Shown here: piece after piece, positions 56,421 through 64,000 of the stretch
How positions within the stretch are numbered: position 1 is the first letter of the stretch
Layout of the letters: every line of letters starts with the position of its first letter
NCBI RefSeq assembly: GCF_000406925.1
Contig: NZ_KE136347.1
Location: forward strand, 596,025-660,024
Direction: 5' to 3'
Source of the DNA: Enterococcus columbae DSM 7374 = ATCC 51263
GTDB taxonomy: Bacteria; Bacillota; Bacilli; Lactobacillales; Enterococcaceae
DNA: 64,000 nucleotides
The notes under the pieces: model-generated
What the model was told of the DNA's origin: nothing
Database searches by the model: none
The model's input: the letters and a program-made list of their open reading frames with translations, nothing else
Program-made: the position numbers and the translations under genes

Positions 56421-58083
56421 GACTATCCTCCTCTCTTTCTGCTTGCATTTGCTCATGCAGATGGATTTTATTTTTCATATAACGTTGAATATTTTCTTTT
56501 AGTTGTGGAAACTGCTGATCAAAGTATTGTTCAATTTGGTCCAAAATATCTGTATCATACAACATATATTCTGCCTGATGGTGGTAAACACTAGCTCCAT
56601 GATTTAAGTTTGTCTCTAGCCCATTTTGAAAAACATATAATTCAAATGCACGAGCAAAAACCTCCGTTGGTGTAGTATAATAAGCGGCTTTCTTAGTCAG
56701 ATAATTATTTTTATCCAGATACTGAATTTCATTATTTACTGTTTGTCTATACTGATGAACAATCGAGCGAAAATCTTCTTGCATACTTAATTGAGTATCT
56801 GTATAGAAATAGTCTAAAAAATGAGCGTACTCATGTATGAACGACTGAATGCCTACTCCATTTGGCGAATATCTATCTTCATCAAAAGTATGATTATCAC
56901 GAAAATCAATAGCTATCGTCTGATTTACTGGTGCAAACAATCCTAATGCCTTATAGTTTCCCAATTTTCTTAATCTCAAAATAGGTTGAACAGCTTCTTC
57001 TGATTTTGGTAATACATGCTGCAACGCTGATAATTCCTCTTCAAACAATGGAAACAGGGATAAATCTACTTCATTATCAATTTCAACAAACCGAAAATAT
57101 TGATTCAACCGAGTAGTATCCATTATTGATTGCGTCTGTTGATTGATATGTTCTTTGGTTTGCCACGCTTTGGCTCTTACTTGTTTTTCAATATCTTTTT
57201 CATAATTAGCTTGTAAAATGATATCGTAATTTTCTTCAATATAGGTTTCAATAAAGGACAGTATTTTATCTTTTCTTCTCAATCTGCTTAGCATATCTGG
57301 CTCTATAATATACTCTCGCTCATCTGTGTTCACCTTGATTGGTGCACGTGTGAGATCTAACTGATAGTTACTATCCGGATATTCTGTTAATGGTCGATGG
57401 GAAGGACAACTATCTTGCGTTGGATCAACCCAATAACGCTCATCTTCTAATCTATCAAAATTTTCAATTTGCTCATCGGTTAACTGAAAAAACGGACTAT
57501 ATTTAAACAAATAGGGATACTTTTTACTGCCCTTGGTACCATTCATTAAATCTTTTAAATACTCATTTAATTCATTTCTTGTAAATTCAAGTTCTTGTGC
57601 ATTGAACTCTCCCATAATATCTTGATAAAGTTTGCTATAGCCTAATGCACGATTCAAGTTTCCTATGATAAATCGTACATCTAAATTTCCTATCAAGTAA
57701 TACATTTCTCCGTGTTTATTTCCACTTTTATTGGTCGCATCTAAAAATAGATATCGTTGATGATAGTCCTCTTTAAATTTTACTTGAAATGAATATGCAT
57801 GATCCAAAGGAAAGATTAAAGTTTTCCCCACTTGTTGTTGAATCATAGAATCTTCTAACTGTTGAATAGCATAATACTTACTTTCACTATTATTTCCATA
57901 TATACTCTCTATTAAGACTTGTACTGCAGCAATTTCATCCTCTTGTTGCCAATCACGATTTTTATAAATATAATCTGCAAGTTTTCTAAACTTCCTATGC
58001 AATGAATCATCAACCTTGAATACAAGATTTGCTGTTTTATTAATTCCAAAACGTTTTTTCATTAAACTAGTATAGGTTTTCAT
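56413..58083 (-). CDS. LPD1-like protein with zinc-metalloprotease HExxH motif
   Basis: 556 residues. The C-terminal half has GVGIQSFIHEYAHFLDYFY (HEYAH = HExxH) and, 75 residues on, TTPTEVFARAFELYVFQ with the third-ligand Glu. This is the layout of the large polyvalent-protein-associated LPD1 and ArdC-like metallopeptidase domains in phage and ICE proteins. The N-terminal half is not recognised. It may act with transferred DNA to inactivate host proteins; inference. Confidence 0.7.
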   Translation of the reverse strand: MKTYTSLMKKRFGINKTANLVFKVDDSLHRKFRKLADYIYKNRDWQQEDEIAAVQVLIESIYGNNSESKYYAIQQLEDSMIQQQVGKTLIFPLDHAYSFQVKFKEDYHQRYLFLDATNKSGNKHGEMYYLIGNLDVRFIIGNLNRALGYSKLYQDIMGEFNAQELEFTRNELNEYLKDLMNGTKGSKKYPYLFKYSPFFQLTDEQIENFDRLEDERYWVDPTQDSCPSHRPLTEYPDSNYQLDLTRAPIKVNTDEREYIIEPDMLSRLRRKDKILSFIETYIEENYDIILQANYEKDIEKQVRAKAWQTKEHINQQTQSIMDTTRLNQYFRFVEIDNEVDLSLFPLFEEELSALQHVLPKSEEAVQPILRLRKLGNYKALGLFAPVNQTIAIDFRDNHTFDEDRYSPNGVGIQSFIHEYAHFLDYFYTDTQLSMQEDFRSIVHQYRQTVNNEIQYLDKNNYLTKKAAYYTTPTEVFARAFELYVFQNGLETNLNHGASVYHHQAEYMLYDTDILDQIEQYFDQQFPQLKENIQRYMKNKIHLHEQMQAEREEDSHG

Positions 58084-58126
58084 CTAATCACACCTTATAA
58101 GAAAAATTTTATTTGCTCATCAAAAT

Positions 58127-58723
58127 TCACTTCACCCTATCTTCTCCATAAAGTCCAGAAATCATAATATGACTTAAATTACGAATTTTATAATGAAAAT
58201 CGTTAGAAGATTCTACTAATAATTCAAGCTGTTGTGTTGAAGTTAATTTTGGTTGTAAAGCTTCTCCTGTATCTGATAAATAATGATAGGAAAAAGTAAC
58301 TTCCACTATCACCTTTTTCTGATGTTTATCTATTGTCTGAACATAATGTGTTTCTTTCATGTATTCAAACTGTCCATAATGCTGCGTTTCAGCATTCAAC
58401 TTTTGTCTATTTACCATGTCTTTTAATTTTTCATAAAAGCCTACCGTGCAATATTCCTTTAATCTATCCAAGTTATCTCCAATTGTTGAATAAGTCGTAA
58501 ATTGTTTTGAAAAATTAGTAATAAACTCATCGAATAACTTCTCATGATTTGTCGCTGTTACGCTAGATGGCTTAGACTGTATGGCTGATTCTGACTTTTT
58601 AGTAGCTACGGTGGTTTCCGTTTTATTTCCTACTTGCGCAAACAGTGCGTTTGTCACAAAATATCCCATGACACCAGATAAGAACCCCAGAAGAATACTG
58701 AAAAGAATCAATTTTCTAGTCAT
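58127..58723 (-). CDS. Membrane-anchored transfer protein (TcpC/VirB8-like fold suspected)
   Basis: 198 residues from ATG 58723, overlapping the stop of the hydrolase gene (ATGA). One N-terminal membrane helix (ILFSILLGFLSGVMGYFVT), a Ser/Thr/Lys linker, then about 130 residues outside the cell with alternating strands (KKVIVEVTFSYHYLSDTG). Size and topology fit NTF2-like TcpC/VirB8 parts of Gram-positive type IV secretion. No signature motif proves it. Confidence 0.55.
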   Translation of the reverse strand: MTRKLILFSILLGFLSGVMGYFVTNALFAQVGNKTETTVATKKSESAIQSKPSSVTATNHEKLFDEFITNFSKQFTTYSTIGDNLDRLKEYCTVGFYEKLKDMVNRQKLNAETQHYGQFEYMKETHYVQTIDKHQKKVIVEVTFSYHYLSDTGEALQPKLTSTQQLELLVESSNDFHYKIRNLSHIMISGLYGEDRVK

Positions 58724-59763
58724 TTTTTTGTTCCCTCCTCTAATAGTTTCAATGGATCTAACCAAGTACCATCATTAATAAAAGCGCTACTTTGTGCTTG
58801 TAGCCAATCTTTTCTAGTAATTCCCAAATGTAAATGATTCGTATTTCTAATCCCAATCACTTGACCACTTGTCACCCTATCACCAACCTTCACCTTAGCA
58901 AGATCACTACTTGTCGCAAATTCTTGATAGACAATGGCATACTCTCCTGTATGAATCACTATTACGAGTTGTCCTAACGCTAAAATATTAGGATTACCAC
59001 AATAGATAACTGTCCCATCATGTACTGCATGCACTTCTCTACCTGGATGGTCAATAGAACCAAAATCTAAACCATCATGAAATCCACCTATTCTAGAATT
59101 AGAATGTCCAAATAGCTGTTCCGATGAAAACTGCCCCCTACCAACACTTGGAAATGGCCAACTCCATTTTCCAGATGAAACAGGGGTCGTATTTGAATCT
59201 TGCCACAACAGAGACATTTGTTCAGAACCACCAAAAGTAACTAAAAATTTCTTTATAGTTGGTACCCAATATTGATTCAAGCCATACGGATCATTAGAAG
59301 CTCCTACTGGGCAATAAACCGAACCTAAACTTTCCACTGTAGTTAATTGTCTTTCTACAACTAAGTTATGTAATGTTGCGCCAGTTGCTTCAATGCCTTG
59401 ATCTAGAGTGTCAAAATGAATGATTTCATTGCCTCTCATTTGACCAGATGGATTATTATGTTTTTTGATTGCAGCACTCGTTCCCCATGCTGATTCATGC
59501 GCCATAATTGCCGCAAATAATACGGGACTAACCCTAGCCTTTTTCGCTTCTTCTATAATTTTGTCCGCCTTATTAGAAAATGCGTGACATTGATTTAAGA
59601 TAACCGAACGAAAAATATCGATATTAAAGTCTGCACTAGTTGCTATGGTTTGAGAAGAAAGAACCGTATGTTGATAAAATGCTGATAAAACCGTCTGAAT
59701 GATCAGAAAAGGGAATATTCCCAAAAAGAAAAACAACATACTTAACGCTAACAATTTTTTCAT
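58720..59763 (-). CDS. Two-domain cell-wall hydrolase for conjugation (glucosaminidase/lysozyme-like + M23 peptidase)
   Basis: 347 residues. Membrane segment at 5-28. Residues 60-180 form a glucosaminidase-type domain, with the catalytic Glu in MAHESAWGTS and NNPSGQMRG. Residues 205-335 form an M23/LytM domain: GGFHDGLDFGS (His, Asp zinc ligands) and HLHLGI (HxH). Such VirB1-like enzymes open the wall for the mating pore. Its start overlaps the upstream Toprim gene by 4 bp. Confidence 0.9.
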   Translation of the reverse strand: MKKLLALSMLFFFLGIFPFLIIQTVLSAFYQHTVLSSQTIATSADFNIDIFRSVILNQCHAFSNKADKIIEEAKKARVSPVLFAAIMAHESAWGTSAAIKKHNNPSGQMRGNEIIHFDTLDQGIEATGATLHNLVVERQLTTVESLGSVYCPVGASNDPYGLNQYWVPTIKKFLVTFGGSEQMSLLWQDSNTTPVSSGKWSWPFPSVGRGQFSSEQLFGHSNSRIGGFHDGLDFGSIDHPGREVHAVHDGTVIYCGNPNILALGQLVIVIHTGEYAIVYQEFATSSDLAKVKVGDRVTSGQVIGIRNTNHLHLGITRKDWLQAQSSAFINDGTWLDPLKLLEEGTKK

Positions 59764-60863
59764 TGCAATCCCTCTTCCCTAACTGTTATTGTCGATAATC
59801 CTTTTCTTTCTTGTAATAAATCGTTATAATCTATCGCTAACGTTTCATTCACTTGAGATACCGGTAATTCAATTTTCAGTTTCTGTTGTATAAAGCTTTC
59901 CGAAAATGCTTGTTCCTGTAAAAATCGAGTGAAGCGCTCAATAAATTTTTGTCCTCCTTCATCATTATTGACGCATAATGTAATCGTAGGTATTGTGACT
60001 GCCTCCTTTTTTTGAGTCGCTAATAACCGATTTTGAAGCATGATTTTTTTATAATGTTCAAACACAACAGATTGTTTTAATCCTCCCATTGAAAGAAAAT
60101 CAATATTCTGCCTTTGCTCTTGATGAAATAAGCAGTCTTTTTTAATAGTCAAATAGCTCAATACTTCTATTGGTGCTTCAAACACTTTCAATTCTGCTGT
60201 TTGAAATCTAGGAGATAATTGAATATAAAAACCAGTATCCGGCTGATTCAATTCATGCTGCATTAGAAAGTACGGTCTATTTGGATGGATTCTCTTTTCT
60301 TCTGGAATCAATCTAGAGCCTCTTAATTCAACACCTACGACATCATGTAACTGATTGGTTTCTCTATTCAAATATTTGAAAACAATATTTTGGTGATTAT
60401 CTTGTCGAATTAACCCTGCTTTGATTAACTGTTCCACTAGTTGTGCATCTAGCTGACGCTTATTTACTAAGTAATCAAAAGCAGCATTCGTATTTATATC
60501 TTCTTTTACTTCACGTTTGTAATCAAACATTGGTTTTGCCAATTTGTCTTTTTCAAATCTTTCCTCCAATAAAATCTCTGCTCCAGAAGAAAGAATATCT
60601 GTTACAGCTTCATTAAAATTAAATTGATATACTTTCAGAGCTACTGTAATACAACTATTTGTCGCATAATTCGTCACTTCTTTATTGAAATACATCACTT
60701 TTTTACGATTGTCGTACACCCAAGAAGAATGCTCTGCATGTCGATAATAATTTCCTTGTTTTAAAAAATTCTCACCTTTAGAGAGCAAATATTCTAGTAT
60801 ATCTGTATTTCGTGCATGATTAATTTCTTCTTTGTTAAAATATTTGATTGCCAAATGCATCAT
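59760..60863 (-). CDS. Toprim/DUF3991 DNA-primase-like protein
   Basis: 367 residues. An N-terminal zinc-binding-like CHC2-type region lacks the full Cys set (YYRHAEHSSWVYDNRKKVMYF). DUF3991 follows (NAAFDYLVNKRQLDAQLVEQLIKAGLI), then a Toprim domain with Glu in VFEAPIEVLSYL and CVNNDEGGQKF (DxD-like NNDEGG). Such proteins are coded beside relaxases and may prime the complementary strand after transfer. ATGATG at 60863/60860 directly follows AAAGGAG, so the second ATG may be used. Confidence 0.82.
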   Translation of the reverse strand: MMHLAIKYFNKEEINHARNTDILEYLLSKGENFLKQGNYYRHAEHSSWVYDNRKKVMYFNKEVTNYATNSCITVALKVYQFNFNEAVTDILSSGAEILLEERFEKDKLAKPMFDYKREVKEDINTNAAFDYLVNKRQLDAQLVEQLIKAGLIRQDNHQNIVFKYLNRETNQLHDVVGVELRGSRLIPEEKRIHPNRPYFLMQHELNQPDTGFYIQLSPRFQTAELKVFEAPIEVLSYLTIKKDCLFHQEQRQNIDFLSMGGLKQSVVFEHYKKIMLQNRLLATQKKEAVTIPTITLCVNNDEGGQKFIERFTRFLQEQAFSESFIQQKLKIELPVSQVNETLAIDYNDLLQERKGLSTITVREEGLQ

Positions 60864-60887
60864 CTCCTTTCTTGACCAAACAAAAAA

Positions 60888-60925
60888 AGAGAAACAATTC
60901 GCTTTGTAATAGCAATTGTTTCTCT
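60888..60925 (-). terminator. Terminator/attenuator directly after the relaxase gene
   Basis: AGAGAAACAATT / AATTGTTTCTCT stem followed by seven T on the minus strand, starting two bases after the relaxase stop. It could uncouple relaxase from later transfer genes. Confidence 0.82.
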
Positions 60926-60926
60926 C

Positions 60927-62609
60927 TTATTGTTGGGAGATTTTGTATTGTAATTGACGATAGGCCCTTTCATTTTGATATGCTTGCACATCATTATCTA
61001 AAGCACGTTTTAACTGATACATAGATTTTTTTAACGCTAATCGCTCCTGCCAAATATCCCCTCCTTGTTCTCTATTCATCTGTCTATGCTTAGATCGATA
61101 ATAGGAGATTTTTTGATGCAGCTCATTCAGAGGCACTTTTAATTCTGATTGGTAATCACTCTGTTCATTTGTCATGAACGCCATCTTATGTGCTAATTGA
61201 CGATATTTTTTGTACAAGTTATCTTCTTCTAATCTCTTTTGTTGAATATATGCACATTCCTTTTGATTTAACCGTTTAGCTGTTTTTCCCAAAGTAAGAT
61301 GGTATCGATCAAATATGTTCTCTGCTTCTCTTTTATAATCATTTTTTACTTTTAATCGTTCTGTTTCAATATACTGATGATAGGCCTCTTCGATATTTTT
61401 ATTCTTTACTTTCTGAGCAGATGTAGCAATCATTTGTAGAGCTTCTGCCATATGCTTTACTTTCTCCTCTCTTCTCAAAGCAAAAACTTTTTGATTGGAT
61501 AATTGATTCACTGCATAGACTCTTTGTTTTTGCTGTTGAAACTGTTCCATTAGACTTGTATCTTCTATTTTTTTCAGAATCGTATTTCCTAAGCGTTGAA
61601 AAAGTATCTCTTCTTTATACCCCCTTTCATCATTTTCACCAAATGCTTTTGTTTCCTGCTGAACGATATATTCTTGAATAGCTAAATATTGTTCATACTC
61701 ACTCTGCTGATAGTTCTTTAAATAAGCTAAAATGACCGCATCTAATTCTCTTCTAAAATCAAATCCTTGTTTTTCAGCATAACCATACTTTCGATACCCT
61801 TTTTGTCTAGGTAATTTAGCAACTAATTCTAATAAGCGTTCTTCAAATTCGGTAACCAACATAGATGACTCCATCTGCCTGAGCTCTTGAATGATTTGTT
61901 TGGAAAGTTTGTCTAAAGCTATACGGTATTCCTTCAATGCAAGCAAGTGATTACTAAAAGCAGATTTCATTGCCCTTAAAGTTTTTCTACTTCTCGTTCC
62001 TTTATATTCTTCTAACCACTGTTGTTTTTCTTGATCAAAAAATTTTTTCTTCTCACGAGTAGGTTCAGGTTCAACCGTTGCAACATGGACATGAATATTA
62101 TCTGTATTGTAATGAATAGAAGCTAACCAAATGCCTGAATCGGAAAGTTGTTCCTTGTCAAACATGACCTTCATACCTAAACGAACGGCTTCATGAATTT
62201 TACGTTCATTTAATTGATGCGTGTCCGGATTTAAATAACCTTGTTCAATTAACCAGTCATTGTCAAAACTAAATACGTCTTGCCACATCACACTGCCGTT
62301 TTGACTAGCAACAATAAATTGTTCTTTCAACAAAGTTATCTCATCTTCTGGAATTTGATCATAGACTTCATTAAAAAGTCGACTTGTCTTTGATGGATTC
62401 TCCATATAATGAATATAACCTTCTAATCCATTTAGTTCTTCACTATACGTATCCATCGTTCCTTGTGTATTTTTAAAAGCAGAATAATTTTCATAAAACT
62501 TATTTCGAACAGCTTCTTGTCGATCCATATAGCGAATATAACTAGCAAACACACCACTTTTTGGTCTAGCAAATTTACTCGACAAAATGATTCCTGGACT
62601 TTTACTCAT
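60927..62609 (-). CDS. mobP2: MobP2-type relaxase
   Basis: 560 residues. The N-terminal 200 residues show FARPKSGVFASYIRYMDR, the Tyr-rich region GLEGYIHYMENPS, and the histidine-triad metal site in HYNTDNIHVHVATVEPEP. This is the signature of MobP2 relaxases. The rest is long coiled coil (QEKLKQ-type, KLSKQIIQELRQME). The enzyme nicks oriT and pilots the strand. It overlaps the upstream RHH gene by 4 bp, and an oriT-like region is 640 bp upstream. Confidence 0.9.
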   Translation of the reverse strand: MSKSPGIILSSKFARPKSGVFASYIRYMDRQEAVRNKFYENYSAFKNTQGTMDTYSEELNGLEGYIHYMENPSKTSRLFNEVYDQIPEDEITLLKEQFIVASQNGSVMWQDVFSFDNDWLIEQGYLNPDTHQLNERKIHEAVRLGMKVMFDKEQLSDSGIWLASIHYNTDNIHVHVATVEPEPTREKKKFFDQEKQQWLEEYKGTRSRKTLRAMKSAFSNHLLALKEYRIALDKLSKQIIQELRQMESSMLVTEFEERLLELVAKLPRQKGYRKYGYAEKQGFDFRRELDAVILAYLKNYQQSEYEQYLAIQEYIVQQETKAFGENDERGYKEEILFQRLGNTILKKIEDTSLMEQFQQQKQRVYAVNQLSNQKVFALRREEKVKHMAEALQMIATSAQKVKNKNIEEAYHQYIETERLKVKNDYKREAENIFDRYHLTLGKTAKRLNQKECAYIQQKRLEEDNLYKKYRQLAHKMAFMTNEQSDYQSELKVPLNELHQKISYYRSKHRQMNREQGGDIWQERLALKKSMYQLKRALDNDVQAYQNERAYRQLQYKISQQ

Positions 62610-62977
62610 TGTTGTTCCTCAAACTGCTTCATAATTTTTTGATGTATTTGTTGCTGAACATATAATTCTGCATCTACTAACACTTCAGATTTTGCTTGTG
62701 TAGTCGAGTAAAAATGTTTCATTCCTTGATACTGTAATATAGTATTTAGAATTTGATAAATAATATGAATCTTCTTTTCCAATTCACGTAACAGCGTTCG
62801 TTCCTTTTTTTCTATCTCCTCTAACTTCACTAATAATTGTTCTACCGTTTCTCTATCTTTTTCGCTATCCATAATCAGTCGATTGATAATTTCTGCTTTT
62901 GAACCATTCAATCGCTTTTGATTTTTTTCAATAATCTCCAATGACTGTTTATTCAGTCGAATGCTCAAACGTGTCAT
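62606..62977 (-). CDS. Relaxosome accessory protein, ribbon-helix-helix (second of two)
   Basis: 123 residues with GGAGATGG before the ATG. N-terminal MTRLSIRLNKQSLEIIEKNQK...SKAEIINRLI is a ribbon-helix-helix fold. A coiled coil follows (LEEIEKKERTLLRELEKKI). It overlaps the RHH gene before it and the relaxase gene after it, as MobC-like nicking accessories do. Confidence 0.8.
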   Translation of the reverse strand: MTRLSIRLNKQSLEIIEKNQKRLNGSKAEIINRLIMDSEKDRETVEQLLVKLEEIEKKERTLLRELEKKIHIIYQILNTILQYQGMKHFYSTTQAKSEVLVDAELYVQQQIHQKIMKQFEEQQ

Positions 62978-63236
62978 CTTTTTCCATCTCCTTCTCTAAA
63001 ACAACTGCTGATTTCGTCAACAGCATTAATGCCTGCGTATTCAAATCAAGGTGCTTTAAAATATCATAGATTAATGACTTCATCCGAATTTCTAATTCAA
63101 AGCTTTCATAACTTTGATAAGATTGCTGAATATATTGTCGAATCATTTCTGCACGTGATTTTCCTTGCTGCTTACAAAACTTATCAAATTTTTTTAACGC
63201 AATTTCATCAACATCTCTTACTTTTATTGTTGCCAT
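62949..63236 (-). CDS. Ribbon-helix-helix DNA-binding protein (first of two)
   Basis: 95 residues. MATIKVRDVDEIALKKFDKFCKQQGKSRAEMIRQYI is a MetJ/Arc-type ribbon-helix-helix. The tail is helical. Its start is 50-230 bp from the inverted and direct repeats of the oriT-like region, its likely binding site. The stop lies inside the next gene. Confidence 0.82.
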   Translation of the reverse strand: MATIKVRDVDEIALKKFDKFCKQQGKSRAEMIRQYIQQSYQSYESFELEIRMKSLIYDILKHLDLNTQALMLLTKSAVVLEKEMEKDDTFEHSTE

Positions 63237-63310
63237 TCTTACTATCTCCTTTTTACTTAATCATTAACAGCCAATATCCTTTGTCTAGTTGCAAGAGCAT
63301 AAGACAAAAA

Positions 63311-63480
63311 GGGGGGCAAAATTGCCCCCAACCCGACAGTGTCGGGCTTTTAGTGGGGGGCCGAATAACAGTCGGTTTTGTCACATTGGTGCAAGTAAAC
63401 ACCAGTTTGATGACTAAAAAATAAGGAAAAAACACCAATTTGATGTCATAGATCATCAATTTGATGCACGTTGGTGTCAT
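63311..63480. other. oriT-like region: three inverted repeats and iteron-like direct repeats
   Basis: In order: a perfect GGGGGCAAAATTGCCCCC (63312-63329), CCCGACAGTGTCGGG (63332-63346), CCGAATAACAGTCGG (63361-63375), then three related direct repeats, CACCAGTTTGATGAC (63400), CACCAATTTGATGTC (63433) and CATCAATTTGATGCAC (63454), and an inverse TTGGTGTCAT (63471). It is the most GC-rich spot of the block and lies directly upstream of the two RHH genes and the relaxase gene, where oriT is expected. The first repeat plus five T also reads as a terminator on the minus strand. The nick site cannot be fixed by eye. Confidence 0.65.
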
Positions 63481-64000
63481 TTGTCACCTGCTTTTTTTCG
63501 TAAATCTTCTTTTTGTAACAACAGTTTTTCTATTTTTTGTTGAACTTCTTTATTCGCAATCTCTGCTTTTTGTATTTGTCCTTTTGCTTCTTCAATACGA
63601 TTCATTTTAGATAAAATAAGTTGTTCCGTTGCTTGTACTTCCGAAGTAGTTTGGTATTTCTTTTCTTTATTGAGCACTTGAATTTGTTTTTCAATCTGCG
63701 CAATTTCTGATAAGAATTTACTAATCGTTTGTTGATTTTCTTTAACAAGTTGTTGTGCTTCTTTTATGGATAGTTGGATCATTTCTAGTTGATAGTCGGT
63801 TACGCTTTTTGAAATTAATGACCGGTTTTTTGGCACTTTAGCTTTTGCCATGAATAGTTTTGATTGAACCGTCCGCTCTGTTGCTGACTGATTTTTTTGA
63901 CCAAATTCTTTAAAAATATCTTCCAATGAATGAATCGTTTTGTAGGAATCAGTTGCATAGGTAATACCAATATCTATGATAATATCCTGCCATGTTTGCG
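63477..64000 (-). CDS. Coiled-coil protein of the transfer block (5' end outside the window)
   Basis: The frame is open from the window edge (QTWQDIIIDIGITYATDS...) through LEDIFKEFGQKNQS to TGA at 63477; the internal TTG at 63926 is not needed as a start. The C-terminal 110 residues are heptad-rich coiled coil (KEAQQLVKENQQTI, IAQIEKQIQVLNKEK). No family is recognised. Confidence 0.65.
   Translation of the reverse strand, partial: QTWQDIIIDIGITYATDSYKTIHSLEDIFKEFGQKNQSATERTVQSKLFMAKAKVPKNRSLISKSVTDYQLEMIQLSIKEAQQLVKENQQTISKFLSEIAQIEKQIQVLNKEKKYQTTSEVQATEQLILSKMNRIEEAKGQIQKAEIANKEVQQKIEKLLLQKEDLRKKAGDK

Noticed and set aside
63400-63470. Direct repeats as a CRISPR array
   Set aside because: Only three short, diverged repeats with unequal spacing and no cas genes; better explained as protein-binding sites.
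63253-63480. 75-codon minus-strand frame across the oriT-like repeats
   Set aside because: It is made of the inverted repeats themselves and lacks a ribosome-binding site; the repeats explain it.

Overview
The window is AT-rich, densely coding DNA from a low-GC Gram-positive bacterium of the order Lactobacillales. Enterococcus or a close relative fits best. The grounds are the ISL3 and IS66 relics, strong AGGAGG ribosome-binding sites, a streptococcal-type SHP/Rgg pheromone pair, an agr/fsr-type AgrD-AgrB pair, Tn916-like sigma/HTH modules and a MobP2-type relaxase. The genus is an inference. No rRNA, tRNA or CRISPR array was seen.

Layout. 1-5.5 kb is probably flanking chromosome: a partial Nudix hydrolase, a stand-alone A-PCP-C nonribosomal peptide synthetase, and an intact ISL3 insertion sequence that has split a terminator hairpin. 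From about 5.5 kb to the end lies what looks like the left part of a large integrative conjugative element. It starts with a tyrosine integrase and a DUF3173 protein, continues with about 40 kb of cargo, and ends (48-64 kb) with a transfer block. That block holds a 2,401-residue methylase/helicase, an LPD-like metalloprotease-type protein, a membrane NTF2/TcpC-like protein, a lysozyme/M23 cell-wall hydrolase, a Toprim/DUF3991 protein, a MobP2 relaxase, two ribbon-helix-helix proteins and an oriT-like region. The type IV secretion ATPases are not in the window.

Cargo. (a) 7.9-9.9 kb: an AbiL-type defence pair (ATPase + RloB). (b) 10.7-22.5 kb: a minus-strand operon of nucleotide-sugar dehydrogenase, epimerase, Gfo/Idh oxidoreductase, hydroxyisobutyrate-dehydrogenase-like enzyme, MIO aromatic ammonia-lyase/aminomutase, ATP-grasp ligase, M20 hydrolase and a C25/CHAT-like cysteine-peptidase protein. 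It is headed by a short hydrophobic peptide gene almost identical to streptococcal SHP3 and a divergent Rgg regulator. I know of no described pathway with this set, so it is the best candidate for an undescribed pheromone-controlled natural-product system. (c) 25-26.4 kb: an AbiD/AbiF gene preceded by its own promoter and a short structured RNA. (d) 26.6-38.2 kb: two copies of a sigma/HTH + agr module. One is intact (XRE, response regulator, kinase, AgrD, AgrB). The other is broken by an IS66 fragment and a BcrAB-type ABC transporter. (e) 31-33.2 kb: an MFS transporter, a truncated subtilase and a secreted protein. (f) 38.9-43.2 kb: a radical-SAM/SPASM enzyme, small candidate substrates and a peptide-type ABC exporter, a possible RiPP locus. 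(g) 45-48.3 kb: a small secreted protein and a four-gene ABC transporter.

Several cargo genes are interrupted. Three are broken exactly at A7-A9 tracts, one by an in-frame amber codon and one by an in-frame opal codon. This means cargo decay, slippage/phase variation or assembly error, and raw reads would be needed to tell which.
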